From: Olsenella sp. KGMB02461
GTDB lineage: Bacteria; Actinomycetota; Coriobacteriia; Coriobacteriales; Atopobiaceae
Direction of reading: 5' to 3'
Length of the DNA: 64,000 bases
Assembly: GCF_012584445.1 (NCBI RefSeq)
Contig: NZ_JABAHI010000006.1
Span: forward strand, 62,001-126,000
A program made the translations under genes and the position numbers. The notes below the pieces were generated by a model. It saw nothing but the letters and a program-made list of their open reading frames with translations, ran no database searches and had not been told where the DNA came from. Positions 35,241 through 44,167 of the stretch are shown piece by piece; positions within the stretch are counted from its first letter, which is position 1, and every line of letters begins with the position of its first letter.

Positions 35241-36641
35241 CTAGGCCCCAGCTGCAAGCCCAGGCCCATGAGGCGCAATCCCTTCCCTCTCGACGGGAGT
35301 CGCCTCCTCCTTAGCATCGGGCACTGCCTCCTCGCGGCCAGGAAGTACCAGGTTGAGCGCGATGGCGGTCAGGGTGGTGACCACCAGCGAGGATGAGCCC
35401 AACACGCTCTGGATCCACTCGGGCATGCCGGGGCCCGCCAGGGCGCCGGAGGTAAGGGCGATGCCCATCCCCAGCGCGATGGAAAGTCCGGCGATGGAGG
35501 CGGTGCGCTGGGGCAGCCCGTCTTTGGTGAGCAGGCGCACGCCCGTCATGGTGATAGTGGCAAAGACGTTGATGGTGGCGCCGCCGATGACCGCCTTGGG
35601 AATGCCCGAGAGCACGAAGGCCACCTTGGGCATGAGGCCAGCGCAGAGCATGATGAGGCAGGCGCACACCATGACGCTGCGGTTGATGACCTTGTTTTGG
35701 TTCACGATGCCGATGTTTTGGGAGTAGGTGCCGGTGGGCAGCGCGCCAAAGAGGGAGCCTATCACCGTGAGCGCGCCCTGAGACAGAATGGCGCCGGTGA
35801 CCTCGCGCTCGGTGGGTGCGCGGTCCAAAGCGCCGACGCAGGCCCCGTTGAGATCGCCCACTATCTGCACGGCGCCCACGATAAAGACGATGGAGAGCGA
35901 GGCGATGGCTGCCGGATGGAACTCCAAAGGAAACGGCAGAAGCGCGGGGAGCGCCACCCAGGCTTCCTGAGCCAGCCCGTCAAAAGACACCATGCCCAGC
36001 GCCAGCGACGCCCCATAGCCCACCAGAAGCCCCCAGAGCAACGAGCCTAGCTTGAGCACGCCCTTTCCAAAGTTCGCAAAGGCGACACAGGCTACCAGGG
36101 TCACCAGGGCCACCAGCCAGTTGCGCGCGCTGCCAAAGTCCTCGGCGCCGGCGCCTCCTGCCATATAGCCAACCGCCACTGTATAAAGGGACAGGCCTAT
36201 GGACAGCACCACGGTGCCGGTGACCACCGGCGGGAACAGCCGCCGAATATACTTGAAGAAGAGGCCGAACACCACCGCCACGATGCCGCCGATGATCTGC
36301 GCCCCAAAGATGGCTCCTATGCCGCCCATGCCGGCCACAGAGGTCAACGTGGGCACAAAGGCGAAGGCCGCCCCCATGAAGACCGGGAGGCCCGATCCCA
36401 AGCGCCCAAAAAGCGGGTGGCTCTGGAGCAGGCTCAAGACCCCGGCCATGACCAGAGACGCCTGGATGAGCAGGCTGCGATCAGCCTGGCTGAGGCCAAA
36501 GGCGTTGGCCACTATGATGGCCGGCGTGATGATTCCCACCACTGCTGCCACGACATGCTGCAGCGAGAGCGGGATGAGCTGCGAGATCTGGGGCGTGCCC
36601 TCCTGGGTGAAGAGGACCGAAGAACGATCTTCCTGCGTCAT
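35241..36641 (-). CDS. NCS2 xanthine/urate permease
   Basis: This 466-residue permease with about 14 membrane segments is of the NCS2 nucleobase:cation symporter family. QHVVAAVVGIITP near residue 25, the ALPTGTYSQNIGIV signature (about 300-315) and GATINVFATITMTG are typical of the xanthine/uric acid branch (XanQ/UacT). ATG at 36641 follows AAGGGG; a longer start is not supported. A T5 dyad is 95 nt upstream. It would import xanthine or uric acid for the molybdenum hydroxylases. Confidence 0.92.
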   Translation of the reverse strand: MTQEDRSSVLFTQEGTPQISQLIPLSLQHVVAAVVGIITPAIIVANAFGLSQADRSLLIQASLVMAGVLSLLQSHPLFGRLGSGLPVFMGAAFAFVPTLTSVAGMGGIGAIFGAQIIGGIVAVVFGLFFKYIRRLFPPVVTGTVVLSIGLSLYTVAVGYMAGGAGAEDFGSARNWLVALVTLVACVAFANFGKGVLKLGSLLWGLLVGYGASLALGMVSFDGLAQEAWVALPALLPFPLEFHPAAIASLSIVFIVGAVQIVGDLNGACVGALDRAPTEREVTGAILSQGALTVIGSLFGALPTGTYSQNIGIVNQNKVINRSVMVCACLIMLCAGLMPKVAFVLSGIPKAVIGGATINVFATITMTGVRLLTKDGLPQRTASIAGLSIALGMGIALTSGALAGPGMPEWIQSVLGSSSLVVTTLTAIALNLVLPGREEAVPDAKEEATPVEREGIAPHGPGLAAGA

Positions 36642-36735
36642 GATTCCCCTTACAAGTTGCGGTCCCGGGTGCCGATAGGTTGTCCCTAGAGAGATGCTAA
36701 GCAAAAAGCAACCTGAAACCAACATTTTTTCAGCC

Positions 36736-36756
36736 AACCGACCTTTTTGTTAGGTT
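36736..36756. promoter_or_regulatory. 21-bp dyad operator, xanthine permease copy
   Basis: Half-sites AACCGACC and GTTAGGTT around T5, in the same orientation as the two other copies. It lies between the permease (minus) and the M20 peptidase (plus). A TTGGTT / TAGCAT box pair with 17-nt spacing follows downstream on the minus strand, which would put this dyad upstream of -35. Confidence 0.6.
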
Positions 36757-36898
36757 GTGCGGCGACCGGCATGAAGCTGCCGAGAAACCCTGCCCTCCCA
36801 CTCGCCCATCCTCTGTCCTTGCAGGCTCTTAAGCCTGGGTATGAAGGTCTTTGAGAATTGCCCCGATGAGGGGCCAGCGACTCTGGGAGGGGACGTCC

Positions 36899-38158
36899 AT
36901 GGAAGGCCAACAGGAAACGCGACTCTGCGCCAAGCTCGTGCAATGTGAGAGCACAGACCCAGGCGCCTTTGAGGGAGCCATGGAGCGGCTGGTCAAAGCT
37001 TGGCTCAAAGAGCATGTAAGCCACGCCGGCTTGGATGACGTCGTGGTCTTCCAAGAACTCCAAGCGCTGCCAGGGCGCCCGTGCCTCTCTGCCACCATCC
37101 CCGACCGCAACGGCTCTTGCCAAGGTGCGCTGGTCTTCTGCTGCCACCTGGACACCGTGGTGGCAGGCGACGGATGGTCCGCCTCCATAGACCCATTTGG
37201 CGGCCAGGTGAAAGACGGGCTTCTCTATGGGCGGGGATCTTGCGACATGAAGGGAGGACTCGCCTGCGCGCTCCTGGCCTTCGACGACCTGTTGCAAGAG
37301 GTGTCCCGCGCCCGCTGGGAGGCAGGCTGCCACCAGACATGTGCCTGCTCTGGCGACGAGGACCCTCAGAAAGACCTCGGCTGGCTGCCGAGAAGAGCGC
37401 TCACCATGCTCCTCACCGTAGATGAGGAAGACTTCATGCGCGGCATCGAGGCCGTGCTTGATGCCGGCTGGCTCGATCGCAATTGCTGGGTTGTGGACAC
37501 CGAGCCCACCGACGGCTGCGCCAGGATCTCCCACAAAGGGCGCACCTGGTTTGAAGTGGACATACAAGGCGTGACCGCCCACGCCTCCACCCCTTGGAAG
37601 GGCGCCGACGCCGTAGCCGCGGCCGCTGAGTTCGTCTGCCACCTGCGCGCTGCCATCGCCGCCCTGCCCTCCCATCCGGAATTAGGGGCGAGCACGGTGA
37701 CCTTTGGGCAGATCCAAGGAGGCTACCGCCCCTATGTGGTGCCGGATCACGCGCACCTGTGGATAGACATGCGCTTGGTGCCTCCCGCCACCACCGAATT
37801 GGCCCAAAAGCTCGTAGCAAAAGCCCTGGACGAGGCATCGCAGGCAGTGCCAGGAACCCAGGGCTCGTTCACCGTCACCGGAGACAGGGCGCCTGTGGAG
37901 CGCGATCCTGACTCGCGGCTGCTCGCCTCTTTGGAGGCCGCCTCCAAAGAGGCGACCGGCGCCGCCGCGCCCATCGACATCTTCACGGGCTACACCGACA
38001 CCGCGGTCATGGCAGCCGCTACCGGCAACTTGGAATTCTTAAGCTATGGACCCGGCAGCCTGGAAGTGGCGCACAAACCCAACGAGCATGTGCCGGTGGC
38101 AGACCTTGTCCGGGTCCGCCGGGTCCTCTCGCAGCTCGCAGCCGACTGTTGCCTCTAG
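36899..38158 (+). CDS. M20 family metallopeptidase
   Basis: This 419-residue M20 hydrolase (ArgE/DapE-like) has metal ligands in CCHLDTVVAG and YGRGSCDMKGG, catalytic Glu in TVDEEDFM, then DTEPTDG and a dimerisation-domain GVTAHAS motif. A short segment of about 25 residues (SRARWEAGCHQTCACSGDED) looks like an insertion before the catalytic Glu. ATG at 36899 is chosen because GGAGGGG lies 7 nt upstream. Divergence from the xanthine permease and the dyad between them suggests a purine-related hydrolysis step, but the substrate is unknown. Its stop overlaps the convergent activase stop in the tetranucleotide CTAG. Confidence 0.88.
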   Translation: MEGQQETRLCAKLVQCESTDPGAFEGAMERLVKAWLKEHVSHAGLDDVVVFQELQALPGRPCLSATIPDRNGSCQGALVFCCHLDTVVAGDGWSASIDPFGGQVKDGLLYGRGSCDMKGGLACALLAFDDLLQEVSRARWEAGCHQTCACSGDEDPQKDLGWLPRRALTMLLTVDEEDFMRGIEAVLDAGWLDRNCWVVDTEPTDGCARISHKGRTWFEVDIQGVTAHASTPWKGADAVAAAAEFVCHLRAAIAALPSHPELGASTVTFGQIQGGYRPYVVPDHAHLWIDMRLVPPATTELAQKLVAKALDEASQAVPGTQGSFTVTGDRAPVERDPDSRLLASLEAASKEATGAAAPIDIFTGYTDTAVMAAATGNLEFLSYGPGSLEVAHKPNEHVPVADLVRVRRVLSQLAADCCL

Positions 38159-41100
38159 CTGCGTGCAGCCTCTGAGCACTCAGCCTCTGCGTCTTGCGCC
38201 TTGGCCTGTGCGCGCTGCGCAGCCTCGGCCTCGGCTGCCGCGATCATGCGCAGCTGGGCATCGGAGAGGCGAATGGGTTCTGCAGCGTTCATGTGGGCGT
38301 GGCAAAGGGAGGCGGCGCCTCGGCGCAGCTCGCGCTCATCCACCGGCTCATAGCCCAGGGTGGGGTCTTCAGGGTTCACCAGCTTGAATGCGCCTTCGCC
38401 CTTGCCCTGAGCTTGAGCAGCCCGGAAGTTCTCCTTGGCCACCGAGATCATGAGCTTGATGCGGTTGAGCTGGTTGACCTCGGAGGCGCCGGGGTCGTAG
38501 TCCACAGCCACGATGTTCGACTCCGGATACATCTGGCGCAGGCGCTTGATGACGCTCTTGCCCACCACGTGGTTGGGCAGGCAGGCGAAGGGGCTGCAGC
38601 ACACGATGTTGGGACAGCCGGTCTCGATGAGGTCCACCATCTCGGCTGTGAGCAGCCAGCCCTCGCCCATGGTGTTGCACAGGGACAGGATCTGGCTGGC
38701 CTTCTCGGCCAGCTCGAAGATCTGGGCGTAGGGCTCGAAGCGGGCAGTCTCCTCGAGCATGCGGTTGATGGGGGCGCGCAAAGAGTCGATGAGCTTGATG
38801 CCCGCCATGTGGGTGGCGCGGCGCTTGAAAGAGCTGCCCAGCTCGCCCTTCATGTTGATGGGGCTGGTGAGGCCAAAGAGGAAGAAGTCCACCAGGCCGG
38901 GCACCACCGCTTCGCAGCCCTCAGACTCGATGACCTTGACCACCTCGTTGTTGGCGGTGGGATGGAACTTCACCAGGATCTCTCCCACCACGCCCACGCG
39001 GGGCTTGGAGCGGTCGTTGACCAGCGGCAGGATCTCGAAGGCGTCGATGGTGCGCTGGCAGAGGCGGTAGAAGTCACGAGGGCCCATGGCGGGCATGGCG
39101 GCCTCAGCCTCGGCCATGATCTGCTCGAAGAGCTCGTTGGCGCTGCCAGGCACGTCCTCGTAGGGGCGGGTGCGGTAGAGCAGCTGCATGATGAGGTCGC
39201 CAAAGAGCAGCGCATAGCAGGCCTTGACCAAGATGGCCGGCTTGAGCAGGTTGAAGCCAGGGTTGTCCTCGTCCAGGCCGCCGGCCACTGCCAGAGAGAT
39301 CACGGGAATGTGGCCGTTGCCGGAGTCTTTGAGCGCCTTGCGGATGAGGGCGATGTAGTTGGTGGCGCGGCAGCCGCCGCCGGTCTGGGTGATGAGGACG
39401 GCGGTCTTGTCAAGGTCGTACTTGCCGCTCTCGATGGCCTCCATGATCTGGCCGGTCACCAGGATGGAGGGGTAGCAGATGTCGTTGTTCACATACTTGA
39501 GGCCGGCGTCCACGGCGCCGCGGTCCACCGAGGGCAGAAGCACCATGTTATAACCGGCAGCCTTGATGATGGGCTCCACCAGGGCAAAGTGGATGGGAGC
39601 CATCTGGGGCACCAGGATGGTGTAGCCCTCTTCGAACATCTCCTGGGTGTAGCGGGGCTTGGCGAAGGCCGCGCTTGCTGCCTCGCGCTCCTGCGGCAGG
39701 TGCTCGGCGCCGGGGTTTTGGGCTTCCAGCTCGGCGCGCTGCTCTTTCAGGGCCGCCATGAGGGAGCGGATGCGGATGCGGGCCGCGCCCAGGTTTGAGA
39801 CCTCGTCGATCTTCAAGACGGTATAGATCTTGCCGGCAGCCTCCAGGATCTCCTGCACCTGGTCGGTGGTGAGGGCGTCCAGGCCGCAGCCAAAGGAGTT
39901 GAGCTGGATGAGGTCCAGGTCGTTGCGGCTGGCCACAAAGCGGGCGGCGCGGTAGAGGCGGCTGTGGAACATCCACTGGTCCACCACGCGGATGGGGCGC
40001 TCGGGACGCATGTGATGGGCCACCGAGTCCTCGGTGAGCACCGCGAAGCCAAAGGAAGCCACCAGCTCGGGGATGGCATGGTTGATCTCAGGGTCGTTGT
40101 GGTAGGGGCGGCCGGCCAGCACGATGCCGTGGGCGTCGTTGGCCTCGATCCAAGCCAGAGCCTCGTCGCCCGCCACCTCCATGGCGCGCTTGAAGTCCAG
40201 GTCAGCCTGCCAAGCGACGTTCACCGCAGCGTCGATCTCGGCGCGGGTGATGTGCTCGCCGCGCACCCGGCCGCGACCCGAGGCCGCGTCGGCCTCGCGC
40301 TGGACGCTCACCACCTCGTAGAGGCGGCGCTTGAGCTCGTTCTTGTCGTCATAGGGCACGAAGGGCGCCAGATACTCCACAGAAGGATCTGCCAGCTCGT
40401 CCATGTTGAGCTCCAGCGCCTGGGGATAGCTCATGACGATGGGGCAGTTGTAGTGGTTGCCTGCGGTGGGATCCTCCTGGCGCTCCCAGCGCACGCAGGG
40501 CATCCAGATGAAGTCCACGTCTTTTTGGAGCAGGTTCACCACATGGCCGTGGGAGAGCTTGGCAGGGTAGCACACACTCTCGGAGGGCATGGACTCGATA
40601 CCCGCCTCGTAGGTGGCCTTGGTGGAATTGTCGGAAGGAATGACCGAGAAGCCCAACTCCGTGAAGAAGGCATGCCAGAAGGGATAGTTCTCGTACATGT
40701 TCAGAGCGCGGGGGATGCCTACGGTGCCGCGGGGGGCATGCTCGGGATCCAAGGAAGGACGGTCGAAGAGCAGGCGGTTCTTCACCTCGAAGAGGTTGGG
40801 GGCTTGCGACTTCTGCTTGTGGGAGCCTGCACCCTTCTCGCAGCGGTTGCCGGTGATGAAGCGGCGCCCTCCGCCAAAGTCGTTGATGGTGAGCAGGCAG
40901 TTGTTGGAGCAGCGGCCGCAGTGGGCCTTGATGTGCTTGACCTCAAGGTTGTCGATCTCGGCGCGGGTGAGCAGGCTCGAGGTGCCGTCCTTGCCGGCAC
41001 GGTCGCGGGCCAAGAGGGCGGCGCCGTAGGCACCCATGCAGCCGGCGATGTCGGGGCGGATGGCCTCGCGGCCGGTGAGCAGCTCGAAGGCGCGCAGCGT

Positions 41101-42831
41101 CGCGTCGCTCATGAAGGTGCCGCCCTGAACCACCACCGAGGCGCCGATCTCTTCTGCGTCGCGGAGCTTGATGACTTTGAAGAGGGCGTTCTTGATGACC
41201 GAGTAGGACAGGCCTGCTGCGATGTCGCCTACGGTAGCGCCCTCTTTCTGGGCCTGCTTCACGCGGCTGTTCATGAACACCGTGCAGCGGCTGCCCAAAT
41301 CCACCGGTTTGTCGGCGCCCACTGCGGCGGCGGCAAAGTCGCGCACGTCCATGCCCATGGAATCGGCGAAGCTCTCGATGAAGGAGCCGCAGCCAGAAGA
41401 GCAGGCCTCGTTGAGCATGATGGAGTCGATGACGCCGTCTTTTACCCGCAGGCATTTCATGTCCTGGCCGCCGATGTCCAAGATGAACTCCACCTGAGGC
41501 ACGAAGGCCTTGGCGCCCCGCAGGTGAGCCACGGTCTCGATCTCGCCGGAATCCGCCTGAAGCGCCTCGATGAGCAGCGCCTCGCCATAGCCGGTGGTAG
41601 TCACGTGCCCTATGACGCAGCCCTCGGGCAGCGCGTCATAGAAGTCGTCCATGATGATGGTGGCGGTGCCCAGCACGTCTCCGTTGTTGTTGCCGTACCA
41701 AGTGCGAAGCAGCTGGCCCTCCTCGCCTACCATGGCGGCTTTCATGGTGGTGGAGCCAGCATCGATGCCGATAAACACGCGTCCTTGGTAGCTGGCAATA
41801 TCTGCGGTGGGCACTACCTCGCGACTGTGGCGCTCGTGGAACTCGTCCAGGTCTTTCTGGGTGGCAAAGAGCGGATCTAGGCGCTCGACCTCAGAGCCCT
41901 GGGTGTCGCCCAGCGAGTCCAGCGCATCGATCACCTGGCTAAAGGTGGAGCGCTTAGAGGACTCGCCTGCCAGCGCGGCGCCCGTGGCGACAAAGAGATG
42001 GGCGTTCTCGGGCACGATGCGGCAGTCCTCAGGCAGCTCCAGCGTCTCGTAGAAGCGCTCGCGCAGCTGGGGCAGGTACTGGAGGGGGCCACCCAAGAAG
42101 GCCACGTGGCCGCGGATGGGATGGCCGCAGGCCAGGCCGGAGACCGTCTGGTTGGCCACCGACTGGAAGATGGAGGCAGCGATGTCTGCCGGAGCAGCGC
42201 CCTCGTTGAGCAGGGGCTGCACGTCGGATTTGGCAAAGACGCCGCAGCGAGAGGCGATGGGGTAGATGTGGGTGGCCTTCTCGGCCAGGGTGTTGAGACC
42301 CGAGGCGTCGGTATGCAAAAGGGAGGCCATCTGATCGATGAAGGCGCCGGTGCCGCCTGCGCAGGTGCCGTTCATGCGCTGCTCGATGCCGTTGTCGAAG
42401 TAGATGATCTTGGCGTCCTCGCCGCCCAGCTCGATGGCGCAGTCAGTCTGGGGGATGAGGGTCTCCACGGCGCGCTTGGAGGCGATGACCTCTTGGACAA
42501 ACTCCAGGTCCAGCCACTGGGAGAGCAGAAGGCCGCCGGAGCCTGTGATGGACACGCGCATGGGGGTGTCGCCCACCCAGGCCTGGGCCTTCAGGAAGAG
42601 GTCCTTGGCGCAGGCGCGGATGTCGGTGTGGTGGCGCTGGTAGTTGGCGTAGACCAGCTGGCCCTGAGAGTCGATGACCGCCACCTTCACGGTGGTGGAG
42701 CCCACGTCGATGCCCAGACGGAGGCCCTCAAGGGATGGCGCGGGCTTCTCGGCAGCAGCAGAGAGCGCGCAGGGCACCAGCTCGGCGCCGCGGGGCTCAA
42801 GGCCGTAGGGGTTTTCTTGGATGTCAGTCAC
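38155..42831 (-). CDS. Giant 2-hydroxyacyl-CoA dehydratase activase-related protein
   Basis: This 1558-residue protein has two BcrAD/BadFG-type ATPase domains: RLGIDVGSTTVKVAV near residue 39 and IGIDAGSTTMKAAMVG near residue 350. An ACSSGCGSFIESFADS Fe-S/dimer motif is near 470 and HCGRCSNNCLL near 650. A DUF2229 region follows (RALNMYENYPFWHAFF, about 730) and then HgdB-like segments. Activases of this class use ATP to drive electrons into 2-hydroxyacyl-CoA dehydratases. Its start overlaps the TetR gene stop by 8 nt, so the regulator probably controls it. No dehydratase subunit gene is nearby, so it might act on a partner elsewhere or be a stand-alone reductase. Confidence 0.9.
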   Translation of the reverse strand: MTDIQENPYGLEPRGAELVPCALSAAAEKPAPSLEGLRLGIDVGSTTVKVAVIDSQGQLVYANYQRHHTDIRACAKDLFLKAQAWVGDTPMRVSITGSGGLLLSQWLDLEFVQEVIASKRAVETLIPQTDCAIELGGEDAKIIYFDNGIEQRMNGTCAGGTGAFIDQMASLLHTDASGLNTLAEKATHIYPIASRCGVFAKSDVQPLLNEGAAPADIAASIFQSVANQTVSGLACGHPIRGHVAFLGGPLQYLPQLRERFYETLELPEDCRIVPENAHLFVATGAALAGESSKRSTFSQVIDALDSLGDTQGSEVERLDPLFATQKDLDEFHERHSREVVPTADIASYQGRVFIGIDAGSTTMKAAMVGEEGQLLRTWYGNNNGDVLGTATIIMDDFYDALPEGCVIGHVTTTGYGEALLIEALQADSGEIETVAHLRGAKAFVPQVEFILDIGGQDMKCLRVKDGVIDSIMLNEACSSGCGSFIESFADSMGMDVRDFAAAAVGADKPVDLGSRCTVFMNSRVKQAQKEGATVGDIAAGLSYSVIKNALFKVIKLRDAEEIGASVVVQGGTFMSDATLRAFELLTGREAIRPDIAGCMGAYGAALLARDRAGKDGTSSLLTRAEIDNLEVKHIKAHCGRCSNNCLLTINDFGGGRRFITGNRCEKGAGSHKQKSQAPNLFEVKNRLLFDRPSLDPEHAPRGTVGIPRALNMYENYPFWHAFFTELGFSVIPSDNSTKATYEAGIESMPSESVCYPAKLSHGHVVNLLQKDVDFIWMPCVRWERQEDPTAGNHYNCPIVMSYPQALELNMDELADPSVEYLAPFVPYDDKNELKRRLYEVVSVQREADAASGRGRVRGEHITRAEIDAAVNVAWQADLDFKRAMEVAGDEALAWIEANDAHGIVLAGRPYHNDPEINHAIPELVASFGFAVLTEDSVAHHMRPERPIRVVDQWMFHSRLYRAARFVASRNDLDLIQLNSFGCGLDALTTDQVQEILEAAGKIYTVLKIDEVSNLGAARIRIRSLMAALKEQRAELEAQNPGAEHLPQEREAASAAFAKPRYTQEMFEEGYTILVPQMAPIHFALVEPIIKAAGYNMVLLPSVDRGAVDAGLKYVNNDICYPSILVTGQIMEAIESGKYDLDKTAVLITQTGGGCRATNYIALIRKALKDSGNGHIPVISLAVAGGLDEDNPGFNLLKPAILVKACYALLFGDLIMQLLYRTRPYEDVPGSANELFEQIMAEAEAAMPAMGPRDFYRLCQRTIDAFEILPLVNDRSKPRVGVVGEILVKFHPTANNEVVKVIESEGCEAVVPGLVDFFLFGLTSPINMKGELGSSFKRRATHMAGIKLIDSLRAPINRMLEETARFEPYAQIFELAEKASQILSLCNTMGEGWLLTAEMVDLIETGCPNIVCCSPFACLPNHVVGKSVIKRLRQMYPESNIVAVDYDPGASEVNQLNRIKLMISVAKENFRAAQAQGKGEGAFKLVNPEDPTLGYEPVDERELRRGAASLCHAHMNAAEPIRLSDAQLRMIAAAEAEAAQRAQAKAQDAEAECSEAARS

Positions 42832-43510
42832 GGTGTTCCTCCAGGAAAGTCATCAGGGCGAGGCCGTAGAGGGGGATGTTCAAGTCGTAAGAGTTGTTAT
42901 AGAGGTCGCCGGGGCGCACGAACATAAGCAGGGTCATCAGGCGCGCCATGGCCTCGACGGGCTCGGACATGCCGCCTATGATCCAGCGTTCGAGCACGCC
43001 GCATTCGGCGCTTACGGCGAAGGTGATGTAGTAGTCGAAGAAGGTGCCTAGGGCCCGCTCGTCGATGCCGCTGAGGGCTCTCGCCGAGAAGCTCGCATGC
43101 AACTGGGCTTTGAGTCGCTCCATGAAACGGGGGTCGCCCGAGGGTCCCAAAAGGGGCGCCAGATAGCTGCCGCGCTCCTTGAAGTAGGTGAGCAGCTCTA
43201 CGGCCCCGGGCACCGGCTCCAGGTTGTCGCAGGCGGAAAAGACGTCTTCCAGATGCGTTTCGCAGATGGTCCAGGTGAGGCCTTGGATGTCTGAGAGGGT
43301 CTCGTCCTCGATGGAGCTCACCAGGTCTTGGATGTCTTTGTAGTGGGAGTAGAACGTGCGGCGGGTAAGCCCTGCGATGTCTGCCACGCAGGTGACGGTT
43401 ACCCGAGAGAGGTCCCCTTCCTGGACCACTGCCTGGCCCAGTGCAGCCCGCAGCCGCTCGCGGGTGCGCACGCAGCGAGGATCTGCGTTGGTCTGAGAGA
43501 TAGTGGGCAC
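42824..43510 (-). CDS. TetR/AcrR-family regulator
   Basis: This 228-residue protein has an N-terminal HTH (about residues 37-65; VADIAGLTRRTFYSHYKD) and a C-terminal ligand domain. GTG at 43510 follows AAAGGAG. It is translationally coupled to the activase gene downstream and probably autoregulates the pair. Palindromes at 43651-43661 and 43690-43700 are candidate operators. Confidence 0.9.
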   Translation of the reverse strand: MPTISQTNADPRCVRTRERLRAALGQAVVQEGDLSRVTVTCVADIAGLTRRTFYSHYKDIQDLVSSIEDETLSDIQGLTWTICETHLEDVFSACDNLEPVPGAVELLTYFKERGSYLAPLLGPSGDPRFMERLKAQLHASFSARALSGIDERALGTFFDYYITFAVSAECGVLERWIIGGMSEPVEAMARLMTLLMFVRPGDLYNNSYDLNIPLYGLALMTFLEEHRD

Positions 43511-43650
43511 GAAGCTCCTTTGGATCGCGGCGCGAGTCCAGGGGCAAGCCGAGGCGCTTTATGCGCTTGAGCTCGAAGGATGGCAGAAGCGCCGGCAGCG
43601 AGGGCGCGGGCTTCTCGGCAGCCGTAGCCTGAAAGCTCCCTGGACTTACT

Positions 43651-43700
43651 ACACAGTGTGTGCACTAAGTAACAGCATGAGTAGTATTGCACAGCCTGTG
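43651..43700. promoter_or_regulatory. Candidate TetR operators
   Basis: Two odd palindromes, ACACAGTGTGT (43651-43661) and CACAGCCTGTG (43690-43700), lie upstream of the TetR gene. The CACA/TGTG half-sites repeat 39 bp apart. TTACT and AAGTAA lie outside the first. They fit a TetR operator pattern but no homologue's site is known to me. Confidence 0.4.
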
Positions 43701-43833
43701 AAATAGTGGAATAGGCGCGATGTCCCCATGAGGTGCTCACAATTGCCTAGACGGGGGGGATCTCCACAAGGCAGCTGGAAGCAGCCTTGTGGACGCGTGC
43801 CACTGGGAGATGCCGCCATGGGAGAGGACGGTC

Positions 43834-43871
43834 TTTGGAGAGGCATGGCTGATTTGGAGAGGCATAGCTAA
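43834..43871. repeat. 19-bp tandem repeat, two copies
   Basis: TTTGGAGAGGCATGGCTGA (43834-43852) is followed directly by TTTGGAGAGGCATAGCTAA (43853-43871), 17 of 19 identical. It lies in the gap upstream of the lipoprotein gene. Function unknown. Confidence 0.7.
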
Positions 43872-44167
43872 AAATAACCTCAAAAGCAGAAAAATCGGCA
43901 TTCTATGCATGAGGGCGCATCTTTAAAGAAAGCTTTGCGTCCTGCTGCACAATCATAGCTATTTGATAAACGCTTTGTAACGGATGGCCCAATGGCCCTT
44001 AATGGCAGATGAAAGGTGGCACTATAGGCTCCACGCACTGGCCCCACGCCTAAAGTTTGATGGATGAGCCCACGAATGGCCAGCCATCGCCCTTTGGGAT
44101 AGGACTGCATTGGTTCTGGCCGCAGTGCGTGCGCTTTTGGCGAAGACCTACCACACAAGGAGTCCTC

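Larger units (their letters stand above)
43511..44167. other. Intergenic region between the TetR gene and amino-acid-binding lipoprotein
   Basis: This 657-nt gap has no convincing gene. It contains one TTCTCGGCAG motif (43612-43621), two short palindromes at 43651-43661 (ACACAGTGTGT) and 43690-43700 (CACAGCCTGTG), a 10-bp stem (43763-43772 with 43784-43793) and a 19-bp tandem repeat (43834-43871). The region from about 43880 to 44150 shows no clear feature beyond AT-rich patches that may hold the lipoprotein promoter. Confidence 0.5.

Noticed and set aside
38150-38160. Overlapping stop codons in CTAG of the convergent genes as a regulatory element
   Set aside because: It is a simple consequence of tight packing; no extra signal such as a terminator is present there.
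43511-44167. A small gene in the 657-nt gap
   Set aside because: No frame has a ribosome site or recognisable motif; open frames there are short and overlap repeats.
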